A model generated the notes under the pieces. The model had not been told where the DNA came from and made no database searches. It saw nothing but the letters and a program-made list of their open reading frames with translations. Made by a program: the position numbers and the translations under genes. From Aeromicrobium panaciterrae (GTDB lineage Bacteria; Actinomycetota; Actinomycetes; Propionibacteriales; Nocardioidaceae): a DNA stretch of 64,000 nucleotides. The DNA lies in the NCBI RefSeq assembly GCF_031457275.1, contig NZ_JAVDWH010000001.1, forward strand, positions 62,001 to 126,000. The letters are read 5' to 3'. The first letter of the stretch is position 1, and each line of letters begins with the position of its first letter. Positions 42,980-52,487 of this stretch are shown one piece after another.

Positions 42980-43884
42980 CGTGAAGCCCAGGACAGTGCG
43001 ATCTCTCCGGCCACTCGGATGTTGTTCTCAGCGATCTTGAGGTTCACGGCGAGGCTCTTGCCGCCAGTCAGCTCCACGATCGTCAGCAGAAGGAAAGGGG
43101 TGACCTCTTTGCCGGAAAGGCCCTGCTCGTCGGCCAAGCGCAATGCTTCGGTGAGCGCTTTGTCGTGCACGGCAGGATCGAGCTGCTCGGATTCGGGCAG
43201 CGGGTTGGCGACGAGGATCGCTGCGTTCTGGCTCAGCGCGTCGCGCGATGCCATGACCTCAGCGACACCGGAGGCGTCCGCGACCGACCAGTCGAGCTGC
43301 TCTCCGGAATCGGTGAGCCAGAAGCTCGGGAACTTGTCCGTGCCATATCCGAGCACGATCACGCTCAGCGACTCCAGCCGCTCGAGCGTCGCGGGGATAT
43401 CGAGGATCGACTTCACGCCGGCGGAGACGACCGTGATCGGCACCTCCGACAGCACCGTCAGGTCGGCGGACTCGTCGAATGTCTCGGATGCGCCACGGTG
43501 AACGCCGCCAAGCCCACCCGTGGCGAACACCCGGATGCCAGCGAGGTTGGCGATGTACGAGGTCGCGGCCACAGTCGTCGCTCCGCTTCCCTTGCGAGCC
43601 AGGGCGATCGGCAGATCGCGCACGCTGAGCTTGGGGATGTCTTCCGACGCAATGCGTACGAGTTCTTGGTCCGTCAGCCCGGCCTTGAGCTGGCCGTCGA
43701 GCACCGCGATCGTCGCCGGTACGACACCCATGCCAGTGAGGATCGCCTCGAACCCGCGCGCCGCCTCGAGGTTGTCAGGCCGCGGAAGCCCATGGGAGAT
43801 GATCGTCGACTCCAACGCGACGACCGGCTGCCCAGCATCGAGCGCGGTTTGAACGGCGGGCGAGATGCTCAGCGGCAGCGTCAC
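42976..43884 (-). CDS. psuG: Pseudouridine-5'-phosphate glycosidase
   Basis: 302 residues, complete. Key segments: ALESTIISHGLPRPDNLE (metal/phosphate), GSGATTVAATS (lysine-rich catalytic loop, here GSGATT after RK) and FATGGLGGVHRGA, plus KSLAVNLKIAENNIRVAG at the end. It breaks the C-C glycosidic bond to give uracil and ribose-5-phosphate. It starts two bases after the dcd stop, in an RNA/pyrimidine salvage operon. Confidence 0.93.
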   Translation of the reverse strand: MTLPLSISPAVQTALDAGQPVVALESTIISHGLPRPDNLEAARGFEAILTGMGVVPATIAVLDGQLKAGLTDQELVRIASEDIPKLSVRDLPIALARKGSGATTVAATSYIANLAGIRVFATGGLGGVHRGASETFDESADLTVLSEVPITVVSAGVKSILDIPATLERLESLSVIVLGYGTDKFPSFWLTDSGEQLDWSVADASGVAEVMASRDALSQNAAILVANPLPESEQLDPAVHDKALTEALRLADEQGLSGKEVTPFLLLTIVELTGGKSLAVNLKIAENNIRVAGEIALSWASR

Positions 43885-43886
43885 TG

Positions 43887-44462
43887 CTAGATCTCGGTGC
43901 GGTGGAAGTTCGCGTGCGAGCGCGACGCCGTCGGGCCTCGCTGGCCCTGGTATCGCGAACCGTACTTCGCCGAGCCGTATGGGTTCTCAGCCGGCGATGT
44001 CAGGCGGAAATAGCAGACCTGGCCGATCTTCATTCCTGGGTAGAGCTTGATCGGCAGCGTCGCCACGTTGGCGAGCTCCAGAGTCACGTGACCCGAGAAG
44101 CCGGGGTCGATGAAGCCGGCGGTCGAGTGGGTCATCAGGCCAAGGCGGCCGAGCGACGACTTGCCCTCGAGCCGAGCGGCGATGTCGTCGGGCAGCGTGA
44201 CCAGCTCGTAGGTGGAGCCGAGCACGAACTCGCCGGGATGCAGGATGAACGCCTCGTCGGTGCCAACCTCGACCTCGCGCGTCAGATCGCTTTGATCGAC
44301 GGCCGGGTCGATGTGCGGGTACTTGTGGTTGTCGAAGACGCGGAAGAACTTGTCGAGACGCACGTCAATGCTCGACGGCTGGATCATCCCCGGGTCAAAC
44401 GGGTCGAGCGCAATGCGCCCAGCGTCGATCTCGGCCAGGATGTCGCGGTCTGAGAGAAGCAC
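43887..44462 (-). CDS. dcd: dCTP deaminase, bifunctional (dUMP-forming) type
   Basis: 191 residues, very close to the Mycobacterium tuberculosis DCD-DUT form: [23 protein letters not shown] is the nucleotide-binding/active-site block and [13 protein letters not shown] the C-terminal lid. In that family the enzyme converts dCTP directly to dUMP. It lies in one operon with psuG and psuK, thus supplying uracil nucleotides and thymidylate precursors. Confidence 0.92.
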   Translation of the reverse strand: MLLSDRDILAEIDAGRIALDPFDPGMIQPSSIDVRLDKFFRVFDNHKYPHIDPAVDQSDLTREVEVGTDEAFILHPGEFVLGSTYELVTLPDDIAARLEGKSSLGRLGLMTHSTAGFIDPGFSGHVTLELANVATLPIKLYPGMKIGQVCYFRLTSPAENPYGSAKYGSRYQGQRGPTASRSHANFHRTEI

Positions 44463-44471
44463 GAGAGAAAA

Positions 44472-44861
44472 CTAACCTATTCTGCTCAGTCGGCCGCCGA
44501 GCGCACCGAGGATTGTGCCTACCACTGCAGTGATGATCACCAAGGTCCACGGTGCACTTCCCAGCGAGACCTCATCCGCACGATCTGTGAGCGATCGAAT
44601 GAAGAGGATCGATGAGCCGAACAGGGTCCCACCGATCACGCCACGGATCGCGCCCGTACGAGGTCCGACGTGCTCCATACCTGCGAGGACACCACCGATC
44701 GTGGCCACAACCTGGGCGATCAGGTAGCCCACTGCCGACACTCCCAGCAGCCAGCCGGCGAGCGATCCGAAGAGCACCGGAGCGAATACCGCCGCGAACA
44801 CCTTGCTGAAGACCGGCTGCTCGCTGAACGGTCGGATGATCTGACGCTTCGCTGAAGTCAT
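44472..44861 (-). CDS. Small membrane protein, three to four helices
   Basis: 129 residues from the ATG at 44861 with a weak GAAGG site. Glycine-rich helices (VFGSLAGWLLGVSAVGYLIAQ region and TAVVGTILGALGGRLS) suggest a small integral membrane protein. I do not recognise the family. It lies between the amino-acid permease upstream and dcd downstream on the same strand; co-transcription with the permease (gap of 40 bases) is possible. Confidence 0.6.
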   Translation of the reverse strand: MTSAKRQIIRPFSEQPVFSKVFAAVFAPVLFGSLAGWLLGVSAVGYLIAQVVATIGGVLAGMEHVGPRTGAIRGVIGGTLFGSSILFIRSLTDRADEVSLGSAPWTLVIITAVVGTILGALGGRLSRIG

Positions 44862-44901
44862 TGGCGTACCTTCGCACACCGTCGACTCAGTGGAGGTGCT
44901 T

Positions 44902-46440
44902 TTAGGACGCGGGCACCTCTTCCGCCGCATCTGGCGGCGCGAGTGGAACTTCGACCAGATCGGACCGGACCTTCGTGCCGGACACGTAGCCGAGTACAGC
45001 GACGGTGACGACCACGGCAAGCGTGCCGAGCGTAAATGTCTCGAACTTGGCCATGCTCATGCCCCAGTTGTCGACGAAGTCGTAGTCGAGACCCAGCAGT
45101 CGGTCGAGTGTTCCAGGGAAAACCGCCGTCCACGAACCGAGCACGACCCAGAAGGTGATGAGAATGACGCTGCCGAGCATCAGACCATCGCCGCTCGCGC
45201 CGAGGCGGTACGGGCGAGGCACATCAGGGTGCGAGCGACGCAACAGATAGACCGCCGGGAACATCAGGATGTAGCTGATGAGCGTGGTCGATATCGCGAT
45301 CAGCAGCACCACCTCGAACGTTGCGGCGCTGCCACTGTTGAGCAGCTTGATGGCAGCGAACGAGAAGGCAGTCGCAGCAACACCACTGAGCAGGTTGGCC
45401 CGAAGGGGCGTACCGAGCGTCGGGTGGAAAGCACCGAAGTACGGGAAGAACGCGCCGTCGGCCGCTGCCACCGCAAGGACGCGATCGCCGCACATCATCC
45501 ACGCTGCACCCGAGTTGGCGAGCGTCAGGATGAACAGGAAGCAGGTGATGCCATACAGCGCGTCCTGGGCTCCGCCGTAGATCGAGTAGCTCTCCTTGAC
45601 TGCGTCGAGGAACCCACCCAGTCCGGTGATGGCCTCGCTCGGCAGGACGAGCAGGACCAGGAAGATAGGAGTCAGATAGCAGAACGCAGCCAGCAGACCC
45701 GACTTGAAGATCGAGCTCGGTACGTCCTTCTTCGGGTCCTTCATTTCTTCCGCGGCGCCGTTCTGCCCTTCGAAGCCGACGAAGCTGAACAAGATCAGAG
45801 GTGCGATGGCCAGCAGGCCCGCGCTGCTCGGCTTGAGGTCGCCTAGCTTGAATCCTTCGACACCATTTTTGATGCCGTAGGCGATGACGGTGATCGCGAA
45901 GATGACGACCAGGCCGATCTTGAGCATGGCGCCCAATGTCGGGATCCACTTGCCGATCTTGAAGCTGATGATCGCGCTGGAAATCGTGAGCCAGATGAAG
46001 AGGAACTTGAAGGCGTAGTCCCAGAAGCCGCCACTGCTGATGTTGGAGATGCCGGACGACCACGCCTCGGTACCGACGAACGCCAGCGAGCCGCCCACCC
46101 AGAACGGGTTGGTGATCCAGTAGAAGATCGTGTTGAGGCCGGCCCAGAACCGGCCCATCGTCATCTTGACCCATTCGTACGGGCCACCCTCGGCGGTGAA
46201 CGCGGAGCCGACTTCGGCCATGACGAGGCCATACGGGAGGAGGAACAAGAACACGAGAACCAAGGTCCAGGTGAACGCTTCAGCGCCATACGACGCGGCT
46301 TGGCCGATGAGGTCGAGTCCGACGATGACCGCGACCGTGAAGAACACCATGTCGAATCCGCTGAGGGTCTTGACCAGGTGCTGCTTCTGCTCTGCGGCGT
46401 ACGTCGACTCGGTGGCAATAGGCGCTTTGGGCTTGTCCAT
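44902..46440 (-). CDS. APC-family amino-acid permease
   Basis: 512 residues with 12-14 membrane helices. The first-helix unwinding region reads FFTVAVIVGLDLIGQAASYGAEAF, i.e. not the canonical GxGIF, and FSFVGFEGQNGAAEEMKDPKKDVP marks helix 6 and the following loop. Related proteins transport glutamate, GABA or tyrosine-type substrates, but specificity cannot be read here. No dedicated biosynthetic or catabolic gene neighbours it. It is a second permease, distinct from the antiporter at the window start. Confidence 0.85.
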   Translation of the reverse strand: MDKPKAPIATESTYAAEQKQHLVKTLSGFDMVFFTVAVIVGLDLIGQAASYGAEAFTWTLVLVFLFLLPYGLVMAEVGSAFTAEGGPYEWVKMTMGRFWAGLNTIFYWITNPFWVGGSLAFVGTEAWSSGISNISSGGFWDYAFKFLFIWLTISSAIISFKIGKWIPTLGAMLKIGLVVIFAITVIAYGIKNGVEGFKLGDLKPSSAGLLAIAPLILFSFVGFEGQNGAAEEMKDPKKDVPSSIFKSGLLAAFCYLTPIFLVLLVLPSEAITGLGGFLDAVKESYSIYGGAQDALYGITCFLFILTLANSGAAWMMCGDRVLAVAAADGAFFPYFGAFHPTLGTPLRANLLSGVAATAFSFAAIKLLNSGSAATFEVVLLIAISTTLISYILMFPAVYLLRRSHPDVPRPYRLGASGDGLMLGSVILITFWVVLGSWTAVFPGTLDRLLGLDYDFVDNWGMSMAKFETFTLGTLAVVVTVAVLGYVSGTKVRSDLVEVPLAPPDAAEEVPAS

Positions 46441-46603
46441 GACCCGACGCTAGACCCACGACGGCCACCGCGCCATGGTTTGCGGGCCACTGATTCGCTC
46501 GCACCATCAGGTTTTACACAACTGAAACCGTTGCCCCGAGGCAGTTCCTCGACGATTCTGCGCAGCCACCCTGTTCGCACGGAGACTCCGGTTGAATGGG
46601 GAC

Positions 46604-47773
46604 ATGCGCGCTGTCCTCTGCCATCAGGGCAACCTCTCGGTTGCCGACATCGACACTCCCGTACCCGCCAAGGGGCAACTGCTCCTTGAGGTTCAACGTT
46701 GCGGCATCTGCGGATCCGACCTCCACGCCCGTGTCCACGGCGACGAACTGGGCAAGGTGATGGTCGAGTCCGGCTATGACGACTTCATGCGGTCCGACCA
46801 GAACATCGTGTTGGGCCACGAGCTCTACGGCGTGATCGCCGAGCATGGACCGGGCAGTCGCAAGAAGCTCGCCGTCGGTACGCCGGTCGTCTCACTTCCG
46901 TTGCTGCGCAATCCCGGCAGCGTCGACACTCTGGGCTTGTCTGCGAAGGCACCGGGTGCGTACGCCGAGCACCTCCTCACGCAGGAGAACCTGACGCTCA
47001 AGGTTCCCAATGGACTGTCCCCCGATGTCGCCGTACTGACTGAGCCGATGGCCGTCGGCTGGCATGCCGTCGCTCGCGGTGAGGCGTCCAAGAAGGATGT
47101 CGCCGTCGTGGTCGGCTGCGGACCGGTCGGTCTCGCGGTCATCACGATCCTGAAGTCGCGTGGCGTCCGTACGATCATCGCCAGCGACCCGTCGCCAGGA
47201 CGCCGAGCACTCGCCACCAAGGTGGGCGCAACAAGCGTCGTTGACCCGACCGAGGGTTCACCGTTCGCGACCGCCAAGGACCACAAGCACTTCACCACGG
47301 TGCCGGACACCTTGGGTGCGGCCATGGATGCGATCGATCAGATGTCGAAACTGCCCGTCGGTTGGTGGCACGCCTGGCGCGCCGCCGACAAGATCGGCGC
47401 GACCAATCCCAAGGCTCCGGTCGTCTTCGAGTGCGTCGGCAACCCCGGGATGATCGACAGCATCATGGCGGGGGCGCCCATGTTCTCGCGCATCGTTGTG
47501 GTTGGCGTCTGTATGGGGGGCGATCAGATCCGTCCGTCGATGGCGATCAACAAGGAGATCGATCTGCGCTTCGTCATCGGCTACACGCCTCTGGAGTTCA
47601 GGGACACCCTGCATGCTCTCGCCGAGGGCAAGGTCGATCCGTCGGCGATGCTGACTGGCCGGGTAGGACTCGATGGCGTGGCCAACGCCTTCACCGCACT
47701 CGGTGATCCGGAGACTCACGCCAAGATCGTCATCGATCCTCGCCTCGACGGCTCGGAGGTGAACCAGGCTTGA
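46604..47773 (+). CDS. Zinc-type medium-chain alcohol dehydrogenase-like protein
   Basis: 389 residues from MRAVLCHQGN. The catalytic zinc region CGICGSDLHARVHG and LGHELYGVIAE are present, plus an NAD loop VVGCGPVGLAVI. The cysteine-rich structural-zinc lobe (four Cys near residues 90-110 in classical ADH) is absent, where LLRNPGSVDTLGLSAKAPG is found instead. It is likely a dehydrogenase of an alcohol or polyol. Its stop overlaps the next GNAT start (TGATG). Confidence 0.85.
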   Translation: MRAVLCHQGNLSVADIDTPVPAKGQLLLEVQRCGICGSDLHARVHGDELGKVMVESGYDDFMRSDQNIVLGHELYGVIAEHGPGSRKKLAVGTPVVSLPLLRNPGSVDTLGLSAKAPGAYAEHLLTQENLTLKVPNGLSPDVAVLTEPMAVGWHAVARGEASKKDVAVVVGCGPVGLAVITILKSRGVRTIIASDPSPGRRALATKVGATSVVDPTEGSPFATAKDHKHFTTVPDTLGAAMDAIDQMSKLPVGWWHAWRAADKIGATNPKAPVVFECVGNPGMIDSIMAGAPMFSRIVVVGVCMGGDQIRPSMAINKEIDLRFVIGYTPLEFRDTLHALAEGKVDPSAMLTGRVGLDGVANAFTALGDPETHAKIVIDPRLDGSEVNQA

Positions 47774-48234
47774 TGGCGTTCACGATCCGCGAGGACGACC
47801 TGTCAGGTACCGACATACGTGTCCTTCTGGAAGCTCACCTTGCTGACCTTTCCCAGCATTCGCCCGCGTGCAGCGTGCACGCCATGCCTGTCGACCGGCT
47901 TCGCGAACCCGATGTCACGTTCTGGTCGGTATGGTCCGGCGATCGCCTCGTCGGCTGCGGCGCGCTCAAGGAGATCGACGCGACGCACGGCGAAGTGAAG
48001 TCGATGCGCACGGTCGATGATGTGAAGGGCCAGGGCGTCGGCGCGCTCATGCTCGATCACCTGCTTGCCGAGGCGAAGCATCGCGGCTATGCGCGGGTCA
48101 GCCTCGAGACCGGCAGTAACGAACCCTTCCAGCCCGCCCTTCGTCTGTACGCCCGGCACGGCTTCGAGGAGTGCGGCCCGTTCGCCGACTACGCCGAAGA
48201 CCCGTGGAGCGTCTACCTGACCAAGGTCCTCTAG
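47773..48234 (+). CDS. GNAT-family acetyltransferase
   Basis: 153 residues from the ATG at 47773. The acetyl-CoA loop is VKGQGVGALMLDHLLAEA and the C-terminal segment ALRLYARHGFEECGPFADY is typical of small GNATs related to YafP/PhnO types. Its stop codon lies on CTAG shared with the LysR gene on the other strand. The substrate is unknown. Confidence 0.85.
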   Translation: MAFTIREDDLSGTDIRVLLEAHLADLSQHSPACSVHAMPVDRLREPDVTFWSVWSGDRLVGCGALKEIDATHGEVKSMRTVDDVKGQGVGALMLDHLLAEAKHRGYARVSLETGSNEPFQPALRLYARHGFEECGPFADYAEDPWSVYLTKVL

Positions 48235-49148
48235 ACCGCCTGGTGCGCGTCTGAGACAGCCCGCGCCTCGTCGCGCAGGGCTTGGACGACGAAACGTACG
48301 GACGGCCGCTCGAAGCGGTCCGGCCGCAGCAACGCCGAGATCTCACGCTTCGCTCGAATACCAACCAGCGGCCGTGTGACCAGACCGTTCCCGTGCTCTC
48401 GAGTCGTAAACCGCGGCAGGATCGCAATCCCGTGACCAGCGGCCACCATCGACTCGACGATGCCGTTGTCAGCAATACGCTGCGCAATACGCACCGGCTC
48501 ACCTGTGCTGGCGACTACCTGACTCAGCACCCGGTCGAATGGGTAGTCGTGCGGCGCCCCAATCCACGTCTCGCTCACGACATCCTTGGGTGACAGGCTC
48601 GGCTTCGATGCCAGCCGGTGATCCTCAGGTAGCGCGACGTCGAGCGGCTCACTCATCAGGGGGATGACCTGCAGTCCGCGCTCATGCCAGCTCGCTGATG
48701 TCGTGGGCGAATCCGCGATGACGATGTCGTAGTCGGGCGTCAGGTCGGCGAACTCGAACTTCGACACGTCCAGATCGGTGCACACCAGATTGATGTGTGG
48801 CTCGTCAGCGAGACGGGTCAACAAGCCGGGCAAAAGCATCTCGCCACCGCTGGCAAAGGTCGTCAGCGTGACATCGCCGGCGGGCTGCTCCATGAACTCT
48901 CGCCACTCGGACTCAGCCTTGGCGATGGCGACCGCGATGTCCGTCGCTGTCTGCGCGAGAGCTCGACCAGCGGCGGTCAATGCGACACCTCGACCGGACG
49001 GCTCGAGGAGGGCCACTCCTGCCTCTTTTTCCAGCACTTTCAGCTGTTGGGAGACCGCCGATGGCGTGACTCCTGTCACGTCCGCAACGGCACCCACCGT
49101 GCCCCTCTCGGCCAATTCACGCAGGAGCTCAAGCCTTTTCACGTCCAT
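48231..49148 (-). CDS. LysR-family transcriptional regulator
   Basis: 305 residues. N-terminal winged helix-turn-helix: VGAVADVTGVTPSAVSQQLKVLEKEAG; effector domain from about 90 with DVTLTTFASGGEMLLPGLL and the GIAILPRFTT strand. It is divergent from a 36-residue peptide gene with 105 bases between starts, suggesting it may regulate that gene. Ligand unknown. Similar actinobacterial LysR proteins are often linked to amino-acid export, without support here. Confidence 0.88.
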   Translation of the reverse strand: MDVKRLELLRELAERGTVGAVADVTGVTPSAVSQQLKVLEKEAGVALLEPSGRGVALTAAGRALAQTATDIAVAIAKAESEWREFMEQPAGDVTLTTFASGGEMLLPGLLTRLADEPHINLVCTDLDVSKFEFADLTPDYDIVIADSPTTSASWHERGLQVIPLMSEPLDVALPEDHRLASKPSLSPKDVVSETWIGAPHDYPFDRVLSQVVASTGEPVRIAQRIADNGIVESMVAAGHGIAILPRFTTREHGNGLVTRPLVGIRAKREISALLRPDRFERPSVRFVVQALRDEARAVSDAHQAV

Positions 49149-49253
49149 GTAGCCAGACTACATGTTACGTGTAGTTTTGTTAGATTGTGCTTGATGGTTT
49201 GGAGGATCATACTGAGAGTACGAAATCCACCAAGCCTTTGAAGGAGGCCAGCA

Positions 49254-49364
49254 ATGATCATCACCGCAATCAGCGCAGTCGTCATCGCCGTGATCGGAGT
49301 TGCCGCCACCGCACGCACCGTCAACCACGACGGTTTCGGTCGCATCCCGACGCAGCTTCGCTGA
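49254..49364 (+). CDS. 36-residue membrane peptide
   Basis: Short frame of 36 residues starting MIITAISAVVIAVIGVAA, then TARTVNHDGFGRIPTQLR. A hydrophobic segment spans residues 2-20, and a basic, glycine-containing tail follows. The AAGGAGG ribosome site with spacing of six bases before the ATG is one of the strongest in the window, and a terminator follows 24 bases after the stop. It is divergent from a LysR gene. It is therefore likely a real small membrane protein; the function is unknown. Confidence 0.6.
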   Translation: MIITAISAVVIAVIGVAATARTVNHDGFGRIPTQLR

Positions 49365-49387
49365 ACACCAGATCGCTTTAGAAGCGA

Positions 49388-49428
49388 AGAGAGCCGGCTA
49401 CCCCACGAGGGTGGCCGGCCTTCTTGTT
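49388..49428 (+). terminator. Intrinsic terminator after the small peptide gene
   Basis: GCCGGCTACCC (49393-49403) pairs with GGGTGGCCGGC (49409-49419), one T-G wobble and five-base loop, followed by CTTCTTGTT. It closes the short transcript of the 36-residue gene. Confidence 0.8.
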
Positions 49429-49446
49429 GGACCAGCGCCGCGTTTG

Positions 49447-50343
49447 TCAGGAGATGGCTGCTGCGATCCGATGCACGGCTGAGATGTCTGAACCGGTCGG
49501 AACCAGCTGCACCTCATCGGTGCCGATGTCCTCGAACCGCTTCAGTACGTCGAGCAGCTCGGCTTCCGTACCGGCGAAGCCCGCAGCTGGCGCCAGGGCG
49601 TCGACCAGGTCCACCGGCAACCAGTTCATGTAGTGCCTGAGGTGGCGGTGCATCTGGACGCGGGCGCTGCCGTCGCCGTCGTCGAGCGCGAACCAGAACG
49701 AGGTGGTGAGCCGCGGCGCAGGCCGTCCCGCGTCGCTCCACGCCGTACGCGCGACGTCGAACAGCGTCTCGGTGCGCGCAAGATCCAGATCGAGCTCGAA
49801 CCCGGCAAGCCCGTCTGCCCACACCGACGCACTCTGAATCGTCTTCGGCCCAGTCGTGCCGACCAGGATCTCGGGGCCTCCGTGCTGCACAGGCGCCGGA
49901 CCCACCGGTCGCTGCGCCTCCGTGACCTTCTCCCCCGCCCAGACGCGCTTCATGACGGCAACCCGCTCGGCCATACCCGCCATAGTCTTGCTCGACATGG
50001 GAGCGCCGACGGCGCGGTAGTCCTCGTCGCGGCCTCCAACGCCGAAGCCAGCCGTGAGCCGGCCCTTGCTGAGGACGTCGCCCGTTGCCAAAGCCTTGGC
50101 CAGCATCACCGGCTCATGCAGCTGCGGGACGATCACCGTTGTCACCAGCCGGACTCGTTCAGTCCAGGCAGCCACGGCGCCCAGGAGCGTCAGCGTCTCC
50201 GGGTTGTCGAATGCCATTCGCTCCCCGAAGCAGAGCGAAGAGAAGGGACCTGCGTCGATTGCGCGGGACCAATCCTCAAGGGTGTCGGGCCCGAGGTCCG
50301 GTTCCATAATCGGCAATGTCATCCCCAGCTGCATGAGGGACAT
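49447..50343 (-). CDS. LLM-class flavin (F420-type) oxidoreductase
   Basis: 298 residues, TIM-barrel luciferase-like family. N-terminal LGMTLPIMEPDLG, the GRLTAGFGVGGRDEDYRAVG loop and EILVGTTGPKTIQSASVWADG mark the coenzyme F420-dependent subgroup. It probably reduces or oxidises a small organic compound using F420; the substrate is unknown. It is divergent from the FadE5-like gene, sharing a 170-base intergenic region with an inverted-repeat candidate. Confidence 0.85.
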   Translation of the reverse strand: MSLMQLGMTLPIMEPDLGPDTLEDWSRAIDAGPFSSLCFGERMAFDNPETLTLLGAVAAWTERVRLVTTVIVPQLHEPVMLAKALATGDVLSKGRLTAGFGVGGRDEDYRAVGAPMSSKTMAGMAERVAVMKRVWAGEKVTEAQRPVGPAPVQHGGPEILVGTTGPKTIQSASVWADGLAGFELDLDLARTETLFDVARTAWSDAGRPAPRLTTSFWFALDDGDGSARVQMHRHLRHYMNWLPVDLVDALAPAAGFAGTEAELLDVLKRFEDIGTDEVQLVPTGSDISAVHRIAAAIS

Positions 50344-50432
50344 GCTGGCAGACGGATCGTGTGACGCTCACAACACGGCCGCCGCAGGGCCTTCACTTGT
50401 CTTTGACCCACCTCGGGCGGATACTTAAGTTA

Positions 50433-50443
50433 CTACCCAGTAG
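50433..50443. promoter_or_regulatory. Short inverted repeat between LLM and acyl-CoA dehydrogenase genes
   Basis: CTAC-CCA-GTAG within the AT-richer stretch between divergent starts. It resembles half-sites of TetR operators next to fatty-acid genes, but the arms are only four bases, so this is a weak call. Confidence 0.35.
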
Positions 50444-50515
50444 CACTTTCTGAATCAATACTGCCTGAGCACGTACAGCCTGCGCCCAGCGCGGCCCTCA
50501 CAAGGAATGGCGTCA

Positions 50516-52378
50516 ATGAGCCACTACAAGAGCAATCTGCGCGACACCGAGTTCAACCTGTTCGAACTCTTCAATCGCCAGGAGATCCTCGGCACCGCCC
50601 CGTTCGACGAGGTGGATGTCGACACCGCCAAGAGCATCATCAGCGAGATTGAGCGCATCTCTCGCGAAGACCTGGCCGCATCGTTCGACGACTCCGACCG
50701 CAAACCCCCGATCTACGACCCGGCCGCCAAGACCGTCGTCATGCCCGACTCCTTCAAGAAGTCCTACAAGGCGTGGATGGATGCCGAGTGGTGGCGCCTG
50801 GCCCTTCCCGAGGAGCTTGGTGGACAGCGTTCGCCGGCCTCCCTCGTCTGGTCGACCGCTGAGTACGTCCTCGGTGCCAACCCGGCCATCTGGATGTTCG
50901 CCTGTGGCCCCGCGTTCGCCCGCATCGTCTTCGAGAACGGCATTGAGCGCGACAAGAAGATCGCCCAGTTCATGGTCGACAAGCAGTGGGGCGCCACGAT
51001 GGTGCTCACCGAGCCTGACGCCGGATCCGACGTCGGCGCCGGTCGTACCAAGGCAACGATGAACGAAGACGGCTCCTGGAACATCGAGGGCGTCAAGCGC
51101 TTCATCACCTCGGCCGAGCACGACATGGCCGAAAACATCATGCACCTCGTCCTCGCTCGCCCCGTGGGCGTCGAAGGCGTCGGCGGACCCGGCACCAAGG
51201 GTCTGAGCCTGTTCCTCGTACCGAAGTTCCACTTCGACCACGAGACCGGCGAGCTGACCGGCGAGCGCAACGGCGCCTATGTCACCAACGTTGAGAAGAA
51301 GATGGGCATCAAGGTCTCCACGACCTGCGAAGTCACCTTCGGCGACGGCGCACCGGCCCAGGGCTGGCTGCTCGGCGAGGTCCACGACGGCATCAACCAG
51401 ATGTTCCGCGTCATCGAGAACGCCCGCATGATGGTCGGCTCGAAGGCCATCGCGACCCTGTCGACGGGCTACCTCAACGCACTCGACTACGCCAAGGAGC
51501 GTGTCCAGGGTGCTGACCTGACGCAGTCGGCGGACAAGAACGCACCGCGCGTTGTCATCACCAACCACCCCGACGTACGCCGCTCGCTGCTCACGCAGAA
51601 GGCGTTCGCCGAGGGCCTGCGCTCGCTGATGATCTACACCGCGACCTTCCAGGACAACATCCTGATCAAGGAGTCGACGGGTGAGGACGCATCGCTCGAC
51701 GAGGCGATCAACGACCTGCTGCTCCCGATCGTCAAGGGCTACGGCTCGGAGCGCTCGTGGGTCCTTCTGGGCACCGAGTCGCTTCAGACGTTCGGTGGTT
51801 CGGGCTTCCTTCAGGACTACCCGATCGAGCAGTACGTACGCGACGCGAAGATCGACACCCTGTACGAAGGCACCACCGCGATCCAGGGCATGGACCTGTT
51901 CTTCCGCAAGATCGTGAAGAACAAGGGCCAGGCGCTCGGCTTCCTCTCCAATGAGGTTCAGCAGTTCGTCGAGAGCGAAGCCGGCAACGGTCGCCTCAAG
52001 GTCGAGCGCGAACTGCTCGCCAAGGCTCTCGAGGACGCACAGGCGATCGTCGGTGCAGCATTCGCCGACCTCATGGCGTCCAACCCGGCCGACGAGAACG
52101 GCGACATCAAGAAGATCTACAAGGTCGGACTCAACACGACGCGCCTCGTGTACGTGCTCGGTGACCTGGTTGTCGCCTGGCTGCTGCTGCGCGGCGCCGA
52201 GGTTGCACTCGAGAAGCTGGGTGGCGACGTATCCGCCGCTGACAAGAGCTTCTACGAGGGCAAGGTCGCGGCTGCGAGCTTCTTCGCTCGCAACGTGCTC
52301 CCGCTGCTGGCTGGAGAGCGCGCCATCGCCGAGAACATCGACGACTCGATCATGGATCTGGACGTCGCGATCTTCTGA
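50516..52378 (+). CDS. FadE5-like acyl-CoA dehydrogenase with C-terminal extension
   Basis: 620 residues, longer than canonical ACADs (about 390), as in mycobacterial FadE5 whose N-terminus also begins MSHYKSN. Motifs include [18 protein letters not shown] and the [24 protein letters not shown] region; [24 protein letters not shown] holds the catalytic and FAD-binding segments. The extra C-terminal helical domain runs from about 480. It probably dehydrogenates medium- to long-chain acyl-CoA in beta-oxidation. The ATG at 50516 follows AAGGA. Confidence 0.9.
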   Translation: MSHYKSNLRDTEFNLFELFNRQEILGTAPFDEVDVDTAKSIISEIERISREDLAASFDDSDRKPPIYDPAAKTVVMPDSFKKSYKAWMDAEWWRLALPEELGGQRSPASLVWSTAEYVLGANPAIWMFACGPAFARIVFENGIERDKKIAQFMVDKQWGATMVLTEPDAGSDVGAGRTKATMNEDGSWNIEGVKRFITSAEHDMAENIMHLVLARPVGVEGVGGPGTKGLSLFLVPKFHFDHETGELTGERNGAYVTNVEKKMGIKVSTTCEVTFGDGAPAQGWLLGEVHDGINQMFRVIENARMMVGSKAIATLSTGYLNALDYAKERVQGADLTQSADKNAPRVVITNHPDVRRSLLTQKAFAEGLRSLMIYTATFQDNILIKESTGEDASLDEAINDLLLPIVKGYGSERSWVLLGTESLQTFGGSGFLQDYPIEQYVRDAKIDTLYEGTTAIQGMDLFFRKIVKNKGQALGFLSNEVQQFVESEAGNGRLKVERELLAKALEDAQAIVGAAFADLMASNPADENGDIKKIYKVGLNTTRLVYVLGDLVVAWLLLRGAEVALEKLGGDVSAADKSFYEGKVAAASFFARNVLPLLAGERAIAENIDDSIMDLDVAIF

Positions 52379-52398
52379 TCACCTCACGCATTGACGAG

Positions 52399-52428
52399 GG
52401 CCCTCACCGGCAACGGTGGGGGCTTTCG
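52399..52428 (+). terminator. Intrinsic terminator after the FadE5-like gene
   Basis: GCCCTCACC pairs with GGTGGGGGC (one T-G wobble) around a six-base loop, followed by TTTCG. It sits about 20 bases after the stop codon. Confidence 0.75.
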
Positions 52429-52487
52429 TCTGCCGCGGGACCTTCGGCACTGTGACAACGCCTGAGACCTGACTACGCTCGAACGTC

